Assembly (NCBI GenBank): GCA_938083195.1
Contig: CALKCK010000018.1
Span: 1-64,000, forward strand
Length of the DNA stretch: 64,000 nucleotides
Reading direction: 5' to 3'
Source of the DNA: an uncultured Pirellulaceae bacterium
GTDB lineage: Bacteria; Planctomycetota; Planctomycetia; Pirellulales; Pirellulaceae
Positions 46,651 through 56,077 of this stretch are shown one piece after another (the stretch's first letter is position 1; each line of letters opens with the position of its first letter). The translations under genes and the position numbers were made by a program. Under the pieces are notes generated by a model. The model saw nothing but the letters and a program-made list of their open reading frames with translations, was not told the origin of the DNA and ran no database searches.

Positions 46651-49179
46651 GTGACAAAAAAAATTCAACTTCGAAACGTGAGAGTCAATAACCTTAAAGA
46701 GGTAAGTGTGGAAATTCCGCATGGGCAATGGCTGTCCATTTGTGGATTGAGTGGTAGCGGGAAATCGAGCCTTGCGTTCGATACGCTTTATGCGGAAGGA
46801 CAGCGTCGTTACATTGAGAGTTTATCTCCGCACACGCGTCAGTTTATGTTTCAATTAGACCGTCCTGATGCGGATGGAATTGATGGTATTCCAGCGGCGA
46901 TTGCCGTCCGTCCGTCTCAGGGGAAGTTTGGTAAAAAAACCACGCTCGGAACCGCATCTGAAATTACGGAGTATTTGCGACTCGCCTTTTCGAAAATTGG
47001 CCACCTGATCTGTCCGGCATGTCGCATTGATGTGAAGAGTTACAATCCGCAATCTGTCGCGGAGTCCATTGCGTCGATGGAAAGTGGGATTCGTTTTCAG
47101 ATCGTCTATCCCGTCAATCCCGAAGTTGAGATTCTCGAGTCGCTGGGTGAAGCTATGAGAGCTGGATTTTCCCGAGCTATCGTTGGCGAAACGATTGTCG
47201 AACTCGCGCGAGCAGATCGTGATTTAGCGCAAACTGAGAGTGCGACGCCCGTCTGGATTATTGTCGACCGTTTGAAGTCTGGCGATTCGGATGCGTCGCG
47301 CCTCCGAGAGTCCCTTGAGCTGGCGTTCTATTGTGGTATTGGTCAATGTGAGATTTGGTTTGAAAAACAGTGGCAGTCGAGTTTGAAGGAACGTTTGGTT
47401 GACGGAAGAGCGTGGTACGTCAACTCTTACTCACGAGATTCGGTTTGCGGATCTTGTTTGCGATCGTTTCCGCGTCCAGAGCCGAGGTTGTTTAGTTTTC
47501 AGAATTCAACAGGGGCGTGTTCGGGTTGTCAGGGCCTCGGTTATGCAAAAGATTTGCCGGCTGAAGTTTGTCAACAATGTGACGGTTTGCGGCTCAACGA
47601 AGATGCACTTTCTTTTCACGTTGGAGATAAAAATCTTGGTCAGTTAGGGCAGTTGACGGTGGCTCAGACCATTGATTGGTCTGAGCAATTGTTACTTACG
47701 GAGTTCGAACGAAAATCGGTGGGTAGCTTAATTGCTCAGATTTCCGCGAGGTTAAACTACCTTAACCAAGTTGGATTGGGCTATCTGAATTTGGATCGTT
47801 CACTTCGCTCAATGAGCTCTGGTGAGGTTCAGCGAGTGTCATTAACCGCTGCCCTGAGTTCGACGCTGGTTAATCTACTGTATGTTCTCGATGAGCCGTC
47901 TTTGGGGTTGCATGCGTTTGACATTGAAAAATTAGTGGAAGCGATAGGACGTCTTCACCAAAGAAATAACACAGTTGTGGTTGTCGATCATCAGCCACGT
48001 GTCATTGAGTCGGCTGAACGCATCATTGAGATCGGCCCGGGAGCAGGCCAAGCCGGCGGCGAGGTCGTGTTTGATGGAACCAGCGAGGCGCTCTTAGAGT
48101 CGGATGCCAGTTTGACTGGTCAGTTTTTGTCCGGAGCCCGAGGTGTTTCCAGTGGTGCTGAGAATCGGCGTTCGTCACGTGGTCGGATCAAGTTGGTTGG
48201 CGCTTGTGGCAATAATTTAAAAAATATCCATGTAGAGTTCCCCCTTGGTTGTTTGTGTGTGGTGACTGGCGTGAGCGGCGCGGGCAAAAGCAGTCTGGTT
48301 CAGCAAACGCTTTATGCGGCATTATGTGATCGAAAACAAAAAGCGTCGGAAGCTGGTTTGCCATATGGGGAAATTTTTGGTGACGGCCATGTGGATGAGG
48401 TTGTATTGGTGGACGCGTCGCCGATTGGACGAACTGCCAGAAGCAATCCGGTTACCTACGTAAAGGCCTTTGATGACATTCGACGTACATTTGCGGAGAC
48501 GATCGATGCCAAAACTCGAAACATCAAAGTGGGACAATTCAGTTTTAACGTAAGTGGTGGCCGTTGCGATAAATGTGAGGGCGCGGGCGAATTGGTCATT
48601 GACATGCAGTTTATGGGTGATTTGTCCATTGTTTGTGATCAGTGTGCTGGCCTGAGGTATCGTGATGAAATTCTGTCGGTAAAATACCGGGGGAAGAGTA
48701 TCGCTGAGGTTCTTGGGATGACTGTCCGAGAGGCATTTTCATTTTTTCGGGGGCAGCCAAAAGTTCAAGCCAAGTTAAAGTCATTGATTGATGTTGGTCT
48801 TGATTATGTTTGCCTTGGCCAACCTGCTCCGTCGCTCTCTTCCGGAGAAGCACAGCGGCTTAAGCTAGGGCATTATTTGAACGCATCTAAGTCAAAGCGG
48901 GTGTTGTTTATTATGGAAGAACCTACCACGGGTTTGCATATGAGCGATATTAACCGTCTGTTGGATTGCTTCGGCGCGTTGCTATCGGTGGGCCATTCAA
49001 TGATCGTAGTGGAGCACAATCTAAGTCTCATAAAAAATGCTGATTGGATTGTCGACCTAGGGCCAGGGGCGGGTGAAGAGGGAGGTCAGGTTGTGGCTGA
49101 GGGGACGCCGGAAATGGTATCTAACGTGCCGGCTTCGAAAACAGGTGTTTATCTTCGAGATGAACTGGCTCGTGGTTAA
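46651..49179 (+). CDS. UvrA-like ABC ATPase (UvrA2-type paralogue)
   Basis: The 842-residue protein is about 100 residues shorter than UvrA. Both ABC modules are present: Walker A motifs GLSGSGKSS (about 32-40) and GVSGAGKSS, and zinc clusters of the UvrA type (CPAC, CSGCQGLG/CQQCDG, CDKCEGAG/CDQCAG). The ABC signatures read SMSSGEVQR and SLSSGEAQR, where UvrA has SGGE. The second Walker B reads FIMEEPTTGLH where UvrA has an Asp before EP. It probably recognises DNA damage or is a drug-resistance-type UvrA2 paralogue; a full UvrA would be expected elsewhere. The start is GTG, and the gene follows the reductase by about 120 bases. Confidence 0.82.
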   Translation: MTKKIQLRNVRVNNLKEVSVEIPHGQWLSICGLSGSGKSSLAFDTLYAEGQRRYIESLSPHTRQFMFQLDRPDADGIDGIPAAIAVRPSQGKFGKKTTLGTASEITEYLRLAFSKIGHLICPACRIDVKSYNPQSVAESIASMESGIRFQIVYPVNPEVEILESLGEAMRAGFSRAIVGETIVELARADRDLAQTESATPVWIIVDRLKSGDSDASRLRESLELAFYCGIGQCEIWFEKQWQSSLKERLVDGRAWYVNSYSRDSVCGSCLRSFPRPEPRLFSFQNSTGACSGCQGLGYAKDLPAEVCQQCDGLRLNEDALSFHVGDKNLGQLGQLTVAQTIDWSEQLLLTEFERKSVGSLIAQISARLNYLNQVGLGYLNLDRSLRSMSSGEVQRVSLTAALSSTLVNLLYVLDEPSLGLHAFDIEKLVEAIGRLHQRNNTVVVVDHQPRVIESAERIIEIGPGAGQAGGEVVFDGTSEALLESDASLTGQFLSGARGVSSGAENRRSSRGRIKLVGACGNNLKNIHVEFPLGCLCVVTGVSGAGKSSLVQQTLYAALCDRKQKASEAGLPYGEIFGDGHVDEVVLVDASPIGRTARSNPVTYVKAFDDIRRTFAETIDAKTRNIKVGQFSFNVSGGRCDKCEGAGELVIDMQFMGDLSIVCDQCAGLRYRDEILSVKYRGKSIAEVLGMTVREAFSFFRGQPKVQAKLKSLIDVGLDYVCLGQPAPSLSSGEAQRLKLGHYLNASKSKRVLFIMEEPTTGLHMSDINRLLDCFGALLSVGHSMIVVEHNLSLIKNADWIVDLGPGAGEEGGQVVAEGTPEMVSNVPASKTGVYLRDELARG

Positions 49180-49320
49180 GCTGGAGGCGAGATACAATTG
49201 TTGGTTGGATTTGAATTGAAATTACAAGTTGCTAGTGGTTGCCTCGGCTATGCGTAAGTGCAAGTTTTGATTTTTGAGGCAGCGGTATTTGAGTATGAAA
49301 AGGAAACGAAAGGTCGCCCT

Positions 49321-50376
49321 TTGAATCAAGGTAAAAACAATCTTCCGCAGAGTGATCGTTATGCGAGGCAGGTGCGCTTTCCATCGATTGGTGAAACGGG
49401 CCAAGCGGCTTTGGGTGACTCGACTGCGCTTATCGTGGGTTGCGGTGCGCTTGGATCAGTTATTGCCAATACTCTCGCGAGATCGGGCGTGGGTCGTCTT
49501 AAAATTGTGGATCGAGATTTTCTCGAATATAGTAATCTTCAACGGCAGGTCTTGTATGATGAACAGGATGTCAAAAATGGCTTGCCCAAGGCGATTGCCG
49601 CGGCAGACAAGCTCTCTAGAATAAATTCTACGATCGAGGTTGAGCCTTTTGTGGTGGATGTGGATGCATCGAACGTTGAATCCCTCTGCGAAGGTGTCGA
49701 CGTTATTTTGGATGGCTCAGATAATTTCGAGATTCGTTTTTTACTTAATGATGTTGCCGTTAAGCATTCCATCCCGTGGGTCTATGGTGGATGTCTTGGC
49801 GCGGATGGTCAGACGATGACGGTATTGCCCGGCGAGTCCGCCTGTCTTAACTGCCTTATGCTCGATGGCCCACCTCCTCCAGGAACCTCTCCGACGTGTG
49901 ATTCGTTTGGCATTTTATCTCCTGTGATTAATTTGATTGCCTCTCTACAGAGTATTGAGGCGATGAAGATTCTTTCGGGGAACCGCACGTCTGTTAGTCA
50001 GTATTTGACCGTTGCCTCGTTGTGGGAGAGCGAACTTCGTCAGATGGATATTTCTGGGTTACGGGACAAAGTGGACTGCCCAACGTGTCGGCGAGGAGAG
50101 TTTCGCTGGCTTTCGGGGGACCGGGAGAGTCATTCAGCGGTTCTCTGCGGAAGAGATGCTGTGCAGATTAGTTTCCCAGGTCGTGATCAAATTTCATTGG
50201 ATCAGTTGGCGGGCCGATTGGAATCACTTGGGCGGGTGGAGGCCAATGCTTTTCTTTTGCGATTTCACATTGAGCACTATGTGATGACCGTTTTCCCTGA
50301 CGGGAGGGCTATTGTTTCAGGGACTGAAGATCTGTCGTTAGCAAGGAAGCTATATACTCAGTATATGGGGAGTTGA
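49321..50376 (+). CDS. ThiF/MoeB-family adenylyltransferase (E1-like) with extra C-terminal domain
   Basis: The 351-residue protein has the E1 core: RYARQ start, ALIVGCGALGSVIANTLARSG (ATP site), DRDFLEYSNLQRQ, KAIAA and DGSDNFEIR, plus a Cys4 zinc site (CLNC and CPTC). A roughly 90-residue C-terminal domain follows, beginning around SAVLCGRDAVQI. Such enzymes adenylate the C-terminus of a small sulfur-carrier protein (MoaD/ThiS type) for molybdopterin, thiamine or thio-tRNA synthesis. No carrier or partner gene adjoins it. I chose the TTG at 49321 (AAAGG seven bases upstream); the frame is open to a GTG at 49258. The stop lies inside the first copy of a 22-base tandem repeat. Confidence 0.82.
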   Translation: MNQGKNNLPQSDRYARQVRFPSIGETGQAALGDSTALIVGCGALGSVIANTLARSGVGRLKIVDRDFLEYSNLQRQVLYDEQDVKNGLPKAIAAADKLSRINSTIEVEPFVVDVDASNVESLCEGVDVILDGSDNFEIRFLLNDVAVKHSIPWVYGGCLGADGQTMTVLPGESACLNCLMLDGPPPPGTSPTCDSFGILSPVINLIASLQSIEAMKILSGNRTSVSQYLTVASLWESELRQMDISGLRDKVDCPTCRRGEFRWLSGDRESHSAVLCGRDAVQISFPGRDQISLDQLAGRLESLGRVEANAFLLRFHIEHYVMTVFPDGRAIVSGTEDLSLARKLYTQYMGS

Positions 50377-50434
50377 AACATTCTTAGTGGGGAGTTGAAA
50401 CATTCTTGGTGGGGAGTTGAAGAAACATCCTTGG
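50366..50434 (+). repeat. Three tandem copies of a 22-base repeat overlapping a stop codon
   Basis: TGGGGAGTTGAAACATTCTT is repeated three times (50366-50387, 50388-50409, 50410-50434), the third with a 3-base insertion. The TGA of the E1-like gene (50374-50376) lies in the first copy. Confidence 0.85.
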
Positions 50435-50554
50435 CGAATGGTCATTGACCGCAGGCCGCGGTAAGCTTGGGATTGTCCATTTTCAAGCCAATTTAAATGT
50501 CGGTTTCCGTTTGGAAGAACGTTAAACGAAACAACCTTTGATGGCAATCATTAG

Positions 50555-50968
50555 CTAACCGCCTGAAGAACAAATCTCGACAAGATGCCCATCGGGGTCG
50601 TAGATGTAGACCTGTTTCGCACCATCCGGTCGAGATTTTGGGCCGTCTCCAATTTTCAGTCCAAGGCTATGGATGGCGTTCATTGCGTCGTCGAAATTAT
50701 CCACTGTAAATGCAAAGTGGTGACCTCGTGAAATGCTTTTAACCTGACGGTCTCCCCAGCCTGCTTGGCCAGCGAGTTCGCTAGAGCAAGTTACGTGGAT
50801 TTGGACGGAGCCGATTTGGAACCATGCACCGGGAAAGTCAAAGTCGGGACGTGGAGATTCCTTCATTCCTAAAAAGTCGACATAGAATTTACGTGTCGCT
50901 TCGAGGTCATCGACAATTAACGTGATGTGGTCAAAACTGTTGACGGCGAGTGACTTGTCTGTCTGCAT
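50555..50968 (-). CDS. VOC-family (glyoxalase-like) protein
   Basis: The 137-residue protein shows the vicinal-oxygen-chelate fold: SFDHITLIVDDLEATRKFY, a central HVTCSSEL, a HHFAFTVDNFDDAM repeat-half start and a closing DPDGHLVEICS. Metal-ligand histidines and glutamate are in place. Members include glyoxalase I, dioxygenases and fosfomycin-resistance enzymes; the subclass cannot be set. Single gene, ATG start. Confidence 0.83.
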   Translation of the reverse strand: MQTDKSLAVNSFDHITLIVDDLEATRKFYVDFLGMKESPRPDFDFPGAWFQIGSVQIHVTCSSELAGQAGWGDRQVKSISRGHHFAFTVDNFDDAMNAIHSLGLKIGDGPKSRPDGAKQVYIYDPDGHLVEICSSGG

Positions 50969-51051
50969 CGTTGGTTACCTCGGTTGAGTCGATCAATCGA
51001 CTATAGCACTTGGGGGCCAGAGAGCCAAATTCAATCAACGAATTGGGAATC

Positions 51052-51090
51052 AAAAAAAACACGCCTCGAGAATAACCTCGAAGGCGTGTT
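51052..51090 (-). terminator. Terminator after the BBP7-like gene
   Basis: A 13-bp stem with one bulge (AACACGCCTCGAG against CTCGAAGGCGTGTT, 51058-51090). On the minus strand an eight-T run follows. It is about 35 bases after the stop and probably also stops the opposite strand. Confidence 0.87.
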
Positions 51091-51123
51091 TTATTTAAAG
51101 TTGGCTTGTTGGGGTCTCTTGGC

Positions 51124-53754
51124 TTACCGGAAAATTTCTAAACCAAGGGATAGGCCATGAAAGAACATGTCATCCGAGTCACTTGTGTCCGAGCCGGTCG
51201 TTGGGTTGATCGTTACCGGAATGTTATCGGCAGTCGATGCAACTTCGCCTAGCCAGAAGGCGTTGTAACCGAATCGCAATCTTGATCGTTTGCCAAGTTT
51301 GTAGTGCCCGTTCAGGCCAAGTTCAATCGTTCCAGAAAACGCAGTGTTTGTATCCTTTAAGTCGAGGAATTGAGCCCCCGCGTTGTTTAACTTTGTCTTG
51401 ACCCGGTTCGGGTTTGCATAGACGCCAAATTTACCAACGGTCGACCATGAAAGTCGATGGCCGACATCATAAAACAATTCGTAGCCAAGATGCCCACCCA
51501 GTAAATTGTTCTGTGTTGATAATTCAAAATCTCCTGTTTCGCCAGCAAGATTTCGACTTGAAATTTGGTATTCGTCCTGGATGTAGATGTAGCGAAGTCC
51601 GACGAAAGTTCGGACGACGTCCCAACCCCAGTCATTGCGGTTGTACTCAAGGCTTTGGAACATCGTCGATTTGCTTTGCGATTGTTCGACTGCATTGCGA
51701 AAGGCAGTTGTTTCGATTGCAAACGCCCCTGTGCTTGGAAATCCGATAGAGATGCGTCCACTTGCATCGGTGTGGAAAGCTGATTCGGACAAGTTGGCGG
51801 AGCCAAAATATGATAACTCATCGCCATTGGCTGCATCTTGTCGGCGACCCATCGTCACGCGTGCACCGAAGAGATCGTTTTCAAAGTTATTCAAACCTCC
51901 GAAATTTGAAATCGCGATCGTTCCATCGTAACGATCAAGATAAATTGCATCGAAGATAAAGTACTTGCGTGCTGAGGAAACCGATCCGCTATTTCCAAAT
52001 CTCGCTGCTACAGTGCCGCTGTCGAAACATCCACCTGATCCGCATGACTGACAACCAGCGTAGTCGGCGGTCGCTGTCACCATGACACCACACTCGGGAC
52101 AACCGGAACCACTACAGCCAAGACAGTCTTCGACGGCACTCGTGATCGTCGACTGATCGCCTGGAAGAGCGTTAAAGTAAGTCGGCGTCGCATTGGTTTG
52201 CTGGGCAACGCGAGTTCGAGCGGGAATAGCGGCGGGTGGTTTTGCCGAGAGTGTATTGTAAGTTGTTGCGGGAACAGGCTGAGAAACAGGCTGAGAAACA
52301 GGTGATTGCCGGATTTCCACCGAAGGTATTTTCTTTTCTTTGATGGCCAATCCTTTAGGTGGGGCAATCAAGGTCTGCTCTGTTTTCATTAATTCCCTAG
52401 ACGCTGGAACGGGAAGACTTTGGGGTGAGATAACGGGTGCAAGTGGAGGCTGTACCCCACCCTGTACAATTACTGGTAATTCAACGATTGCGGATTCCTG
52501 AACTACGGCAGGTGTGTTTTTGGCGGGTGCAGTCACGTCTTCGCTGGGTTCCACCAATTCGATTAAATTATTGCCGTTGCCTTGAACGATTTCAGGTAAG
52601 AAGGCTTTTGGTGGAGCATCGAGTCTAGGTTGGTTTTGTCCAGCAACAATGGGAGGAACTATCTTTTCTATTTCGATAGCGGGCTCTTGTTTTGGTTCCA
52701 CGTAGAGTGGAATTCCAGCCTTGGAAAGCGTGCTTGATGTTTGTCCTGGATTCCATTTTGCGGCCTGCGAAATTTCTTCGCGAGGAGCATCTTTGGTTGA
52801 TTCAGTTTTGGTGCTGGCGTTTGCCGAATCAGCAATTTGACTGGCAGTGTTGGGTTCTACTTTTTCTATCTTTTTCAATTCAGCATCGATAGGTGGTACT
52901 GGATCGGGTTCAGCTAGACCAGCGTCCACTATCAACACGGGAGTGACTGGTGCTGCAAATGGTTTAGGTAGCGGTTGCTTTTGCGGTGCGGCAGATGCAA
53001 CGACCTCGTCGACCGTGTCTGTTTCGGGAACAACCGCGACTGGTAAATTGATGGTGGGTGGATTAATTGGAGGTGTTGTCGCTAGGATTTCTTCTAGTGG
53101 CGCTTCCGGTAGGGTAACGGCTGCCGGCACATCTACTTCTGCAGTTGGAGCTGTTTCTAGATCGACGTCAGCCAAGGTCGGTTCGGTTGTTGGGATTTCC
53201 ATCAAGATCAAATCAGAAGGAACACGAGGCGCGCCGACAATGGTCGCGGGATCATGATCCGGCGTTGCTTCCGCAATTTGCGTTGTTGGAAGCAGTGGAG
53301 CAAGCGGCATTGCATTTGGAATGGGCAGCGCTGAGTTTGGGGTATTGTTTGGCACCGAGAACGCGTCATTCGCTCCCGCAACTACGATGGGTGGAAGTTG
53401 GAGGACCTGGGGTTCCACTGCGGGGGCGGGAATTGGTTTCGAATATACTGATCCTCCTCGCACGATCGGTGGAGCGACGAAGATGGGAGGCGTGGAATTA
53501 GGTTGGGTTCCAGCCTCGCCAGTGACGATCGGTGGCAGAAGTGTACGATCGTTTTGCTTGGGAATCGGTTCCGCTGCTCGGATGGCACCAAAAGCAGTGC
53601 TTGCCCCAACATCTATAGGCCGAACGATTGCAATTTCATTCGTTTTGGTTTCGTCAAGCTGTTCAGTATCTTGCAATGCGAAACATGGCGCGATAGCTGG
53701 ACCTGAAATTGTTGCCAAAAAGGCAAGCATTTTAATCTTGAAGTTTTGATTCAT
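51124..53754 (-). CDS. BBP7-like outer-membrane beta-barrel protein with repetitive proline-rich stalk
   Basis: The 876-residue protein has a signal peptide (cleaved near CFALQ) and then about 500 residues of Pro/Ala/Val-rich disorder. In this part a P-x-I-V-x-G motif recurs at least six times (LPPIVTGEAG, APPIVRGGS, LPPIVVAGAN, VPPIVAGQN, LPEIVQGNG, LPVIVQGGV). A short cysteine cluster (CLGCSGSGCPECG, then CQSCGSGGC) leads into a roughly 285-residue beta-barrel of the planctomycete BBP7 porin-like type, with repeated aromatic-glycine strands. The protein ends in LEIFR. Likely role: an outer-membrane pore or anchor with a long periplasmic or surface stalk; no ligand is known. Single gene with a strong terminator. 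Confidence 0.8.
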   Translation of the reverse strand: MNQNFKIKMLAFLATISGPAIAPCFALQDTEQLDETKTNEIAIVRPIDVGASTAFGAIRAAEPIPKQNDRTLLPPIVTGEAGTQPNSTPPIFVAPPIVRGGSVYSKPIPAPAVEPQVLQLPPIVVAGANDAFSVPNNTPNSALPIPNAMPLAPLLPTTQIAEATPDHDPATIVGAPRVPSDLILMEIPTTEPTLADVDLETAPTAEVDVPAAVTLPEAPLEEILATTPPINPPTINLPVAVVPETDTVDEVVASAAPQKQPLPKPFAAPVTPVLIVDAGLAEPDPVPPIDAELKKIEKVEPNTASQIADSANASTKTESTKDAPREEISQAAKWNPGQTSSTLSKAGIPLYVEPKQEPAIEIEKIVPPIVAGQNQPRLDAPPKAFLPEIVQGNGNNLIELVEPSEDVTAPAKNTPAVVQESAIVELPVIVQGGVQPPLAPVISPQSLPVPASRELMKTEQTLIAPPKGLAIKEKKIPSVEIRQSPVSQPVSQPVPATTYNTLSAKPPAAIPARTRVAQQTNATPTYFNALPGDQSTITSAVEDCLGCSGSGCPECGVMVTATADYAGCQSCGSGGCFDSGTVAARFGNSGSVSSARKYFIFDAIYLDRYDGTIAISNFGGLNNFENDLFGARVTMGRRQDAANGDELSYFGSANLSESAFHTDASGRISIGFPSTGAFAIETTAFRNAVEQSQSKSTMFQSLEYNRNDWGWDVVRTFVGLRYIYIQDEYQISSRNLAGETGDFELSTQNNLLGGHLGYELFYDVGHRLSWSTVGKFGVYANPNRVKTKLNNAGAQFLDLKDTNTAFSGTIELGLNGHYKLGKRSRLRFGYNAFWLGEVASTADNIPVTINPTTGSDTSDSDDMFFHGLSLGLEIFR

Positions 53755-54280
53755 CTGTCAATCGACACCCATAGAGTCATGATTGGACATTAAACTTTCA
53801 TGCCCAATCATGTTTTCGGCTTACCGGTTTGGTAACCTTTGCCGATTTTGAGGATTTTTCGACATATAACGAAAGTACCGATTTTGAACCCCTCAGGAGA
53901 GCGATTGTTAAGAAGGGATGACTAGGTAGTTGTTTTTTTGGGCTTGGATTTCGTGTTCGCCGGGCGAAATAGCTTCCCATCCTTTCTTTTTGCTAGCAGG
54001 TGTTTTGACTTCACCTTCGTAAACGCGTTTCACGGGCGGACGGTTGGGTTGGATTGAATTCGTTTTGGTGGATCGAAACGACAACGATTGGGATTAATCG
54101 AGGATAAAATTGAGGCATTGAGTGGCGACATTAGACTACGATAGGAGAGTCGTTTCACTCTTAACCTTGTTAGTGGGTTTGCGACCTGAATCGTAATTTA
54201 CAGACGGTTCAGTCCCGGCTGAATTACCTACCCCGAAAACGCTGCTAGTTTTCATTGCTTTCGAGAATCAATTTGTCGTC
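53755..54280. other. 526-base divergent gap with one small ORF
   Basis: This separates the divergent BBP7-like and TPR genes, so promoters for both should be here; none is clear enough to call. It contains the 58-residue minus-strand ORF at 53908-54084, listed separately. Confidence 0.5.
53908..54084 (-). CDS. Possible 58-residue basic small protein
   Basis: From a TTG at 54084 to a TAA at 53908, this short frame reads as a soluble, basic, Pro-rich peptide with coding-like composition (pieces such as PPVKRVYEGEVKTP, KKKGWEAISPGEHEIQAQ and YLVIPS). It has no signal or membrane segment and no family I recognise. The start is weak: TTG, with an in-frame stop four codons upstream and no clear Shine-Dalgarno. 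It lies downstream of no other gene in its direction and about 150 bases upstream of the BBP7-like gene on the same strand. Confidence 0.42.
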   Translation of the reverse strand: MSFRSTKTNSIQPNRPPVKRVYEGEVKTPASKKKGWEAISPGEHEIQAQKNNYLVIPS

Positions 54281-55990
54281 ATGAATTTTTTATTGTTCCA
54301 TCTTAAGCGTTTACTATGGGCCCCCATCGCAGCAGTCATTGGTTTGGCGGATTGGTTGAGAGGCTCGATGGGAGCGTCGATTGGTAATCGAGCATTTTTG
54401 ATGGGGATGCCCGCATTTCTGTTGGCCTTATTTGGACTCAGTGCATTGCTTTGGGCACGCATTGGAGTCGAGGGTTCTTTGGAGGATCGTTACCTTGGAG
54501 AATTAAAGAGACGAGACGATCGCAAGTCGATTTTGGTGGATGAATTGCGACGTGAAATCCAAATGTTGCAAGCTTCCCAGCAAATTGGTTCCAAGAACTC
54601 TGCGACTGGTAATTTACTGGCAAGCGATGACTCACGGAGTTTGGAGTTGGAATCCTTACGAAATGGGCAAGGCATCGTGTTGCAGAAATTAATTGAGTTA
54701 AACCCAGACGAACCTGATTATTTATTTCGATTTGGAATGTTGTCTTTTGAGAAGGTGAACAATAAAGGGGGGCGACCCGGGTTGGGGCGGTGCTTAGCAT
54801 TGCTGAATATGGCTTCTCCACTGGATAAACCAGGTTATGTCAAAGGTCATTTGTGGCTTGCTAATTATTACATGGCTGCCAAAGTAAAAACCCGATCCGA
54901 TGCTGTAAGGAATTTGCAACTTGCGGCGGCACACGCCGACCAGTGTTTAAAAGTCGAGCTCGACAATTTGAGAGCCAAGCAAATTAAAGCAACGTTGTTG
55001 CTTGCCCAGCAAAAAAATCTACCGACTGCTTACGAACTGTTTCTCGAATTGTTTGAGAGGGATCCTCTCAACTACAAAGCTTTGCTCCGTGTAAATAATT
55101 TGTTGGATCGCAGCGAGCGGAATGAAGTTGTGTTCGGAAAGGCAATCGACCGGCTCAATGAAGAGCTCGCCCTAGGTGGCATGGACATTGGCAAGGAATT
55201 GCAATATTGGGCTGAGTTGATTTCGTGCTACATCGAGACGAAAGATTTGGTTACTGCCGAGGAGAAATTGTTAGCAGAAATTGAGAGGCGGAGCACCGGT
55301 GGCGAATCAGACGTTGTCTGGGCAGAAAGAATGTTGTCGTCAGTGATGATTGCTCGGACTCTTGGTCTAAGTCAAACAGATTCAGAAGAAAACGAAAAGA
55401 GGCTCGGGTTTCTAGAACGAGCTGTGAAATACAATGCGAACAATTCTGATGCAAAGATGCAGTTGACCCGTGTTGCTGGTAATTCGGACGCAGAGCTAGC
55501 CAAACGAGCAATCGAGATCTATGACCCTGCTCAGGATGTCGATCCACCTGCGAATGTTCTCAATGAAATTGGGTCGCAGGCCTTGGGGCGAGGGGATTAC
55601 GCGAAAGCGCTCATTTATTTTGATTTGGCCAACAAAAAGGCTCCTAATAACCCTGAGATCTTAAATAACTTGGCTTACATTTACATCGTTGGAGAACGTC
55701 CGAATCCTCAACTGGCTCTATCGTTAGTGGATCAAGCCATTCAGCGGATAACGAACAGTGCACAAAAAGAAAAATACATTTCGTATTTCTTTGATACACG
55801 TGCTCAAGCATTAATAAAAATGAAACGCTGGACAGATGCCGCCGCCGATTTGGAAACGGCCCTCAGTTCGCGCCCAAAAAATCAAAAGATTCTTCAGTCT
55901 TTAATCGAGTGCTATCGACAGGCGGGACTCGATCCGAGTCCCTATGAAGCGCGTTTGCGGGTTGTGAAAGAGGAGCTTCCGAAGCAATAG
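54281..55990 (+). CDS. Membrane-anchored TPR protein (copy 1)
   Basis: A 569-residue protein with a hydrophobic N-terminus (segments at about 14-26 and 38-62). A basic, coiled-coil-like stretch (DDRKSILVDELRREIQMLQ) and then TPR repeats to the end follow, e.g. DYAKALIYFDLANKKAPNNPEILNNLAYIY and RWTDAAADLETALSSRPKN, in part. It is probably an inner-membrane scaffold. The next gene (56078) has the same layout and similar TPR content, so the pair looks like an old tandem duplication. No enzyme domain. ATG start. Confidence 0.7.
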   Translation: MNFLLFHLKRLLWAPIAAVIGLADWLRGSMGASIGNRAFLMGMPAFLLALFGLSALLWARIGVEGSLEDRYLGELKRRDDRKSILVDELRREIQMLQASQQIGSKNSATGNLLASDDSRSLELESLRNGQGIVLQKLIELNPDEPDYLFRFGMLSFEKVNNKGGRPGLGRCLALLNMASPLDKPGYVKGHLWLANYYMAAKVKTRSDAVRNLQLAAAHADQCLKVELDNLRAKQIKATLLLAQQKNLPTAYELFLELFERDPLNYKALLRVNNLLDRSERNEVVFGKAIDRLNEELALGGMDIGKELQYWAELISCYIETKDLVTAEEKLLAEIERRSTGGESDVVWAERMLSSVMIARTLGLSQTDSEENEKRLGFLERAVKYNANNSDAKMQLTRVAGNSDAELAKRAIEIYDPAQDVDPPANVLNEIGSQALGRGDYAKALIYFDLANKKAPNNPEILNNLAYIYIVGERPNPQLALSLVDQAIQRITNSAQKEKYISYFFDTRAQALIKMKRWTDAAADLETALSSRPKNQKILQSLIECYRQAGLDPSPYEARLRVVKEELPKQ

Positions 55991-56077
55991 GCATTCCGCT
56001 GGTGCGATTGCCGATCGTTGGGGGCAAAGGCCTCGACGAATCTTTATCTAGCAAACTGATTGGTAGTAGTTGACGCA

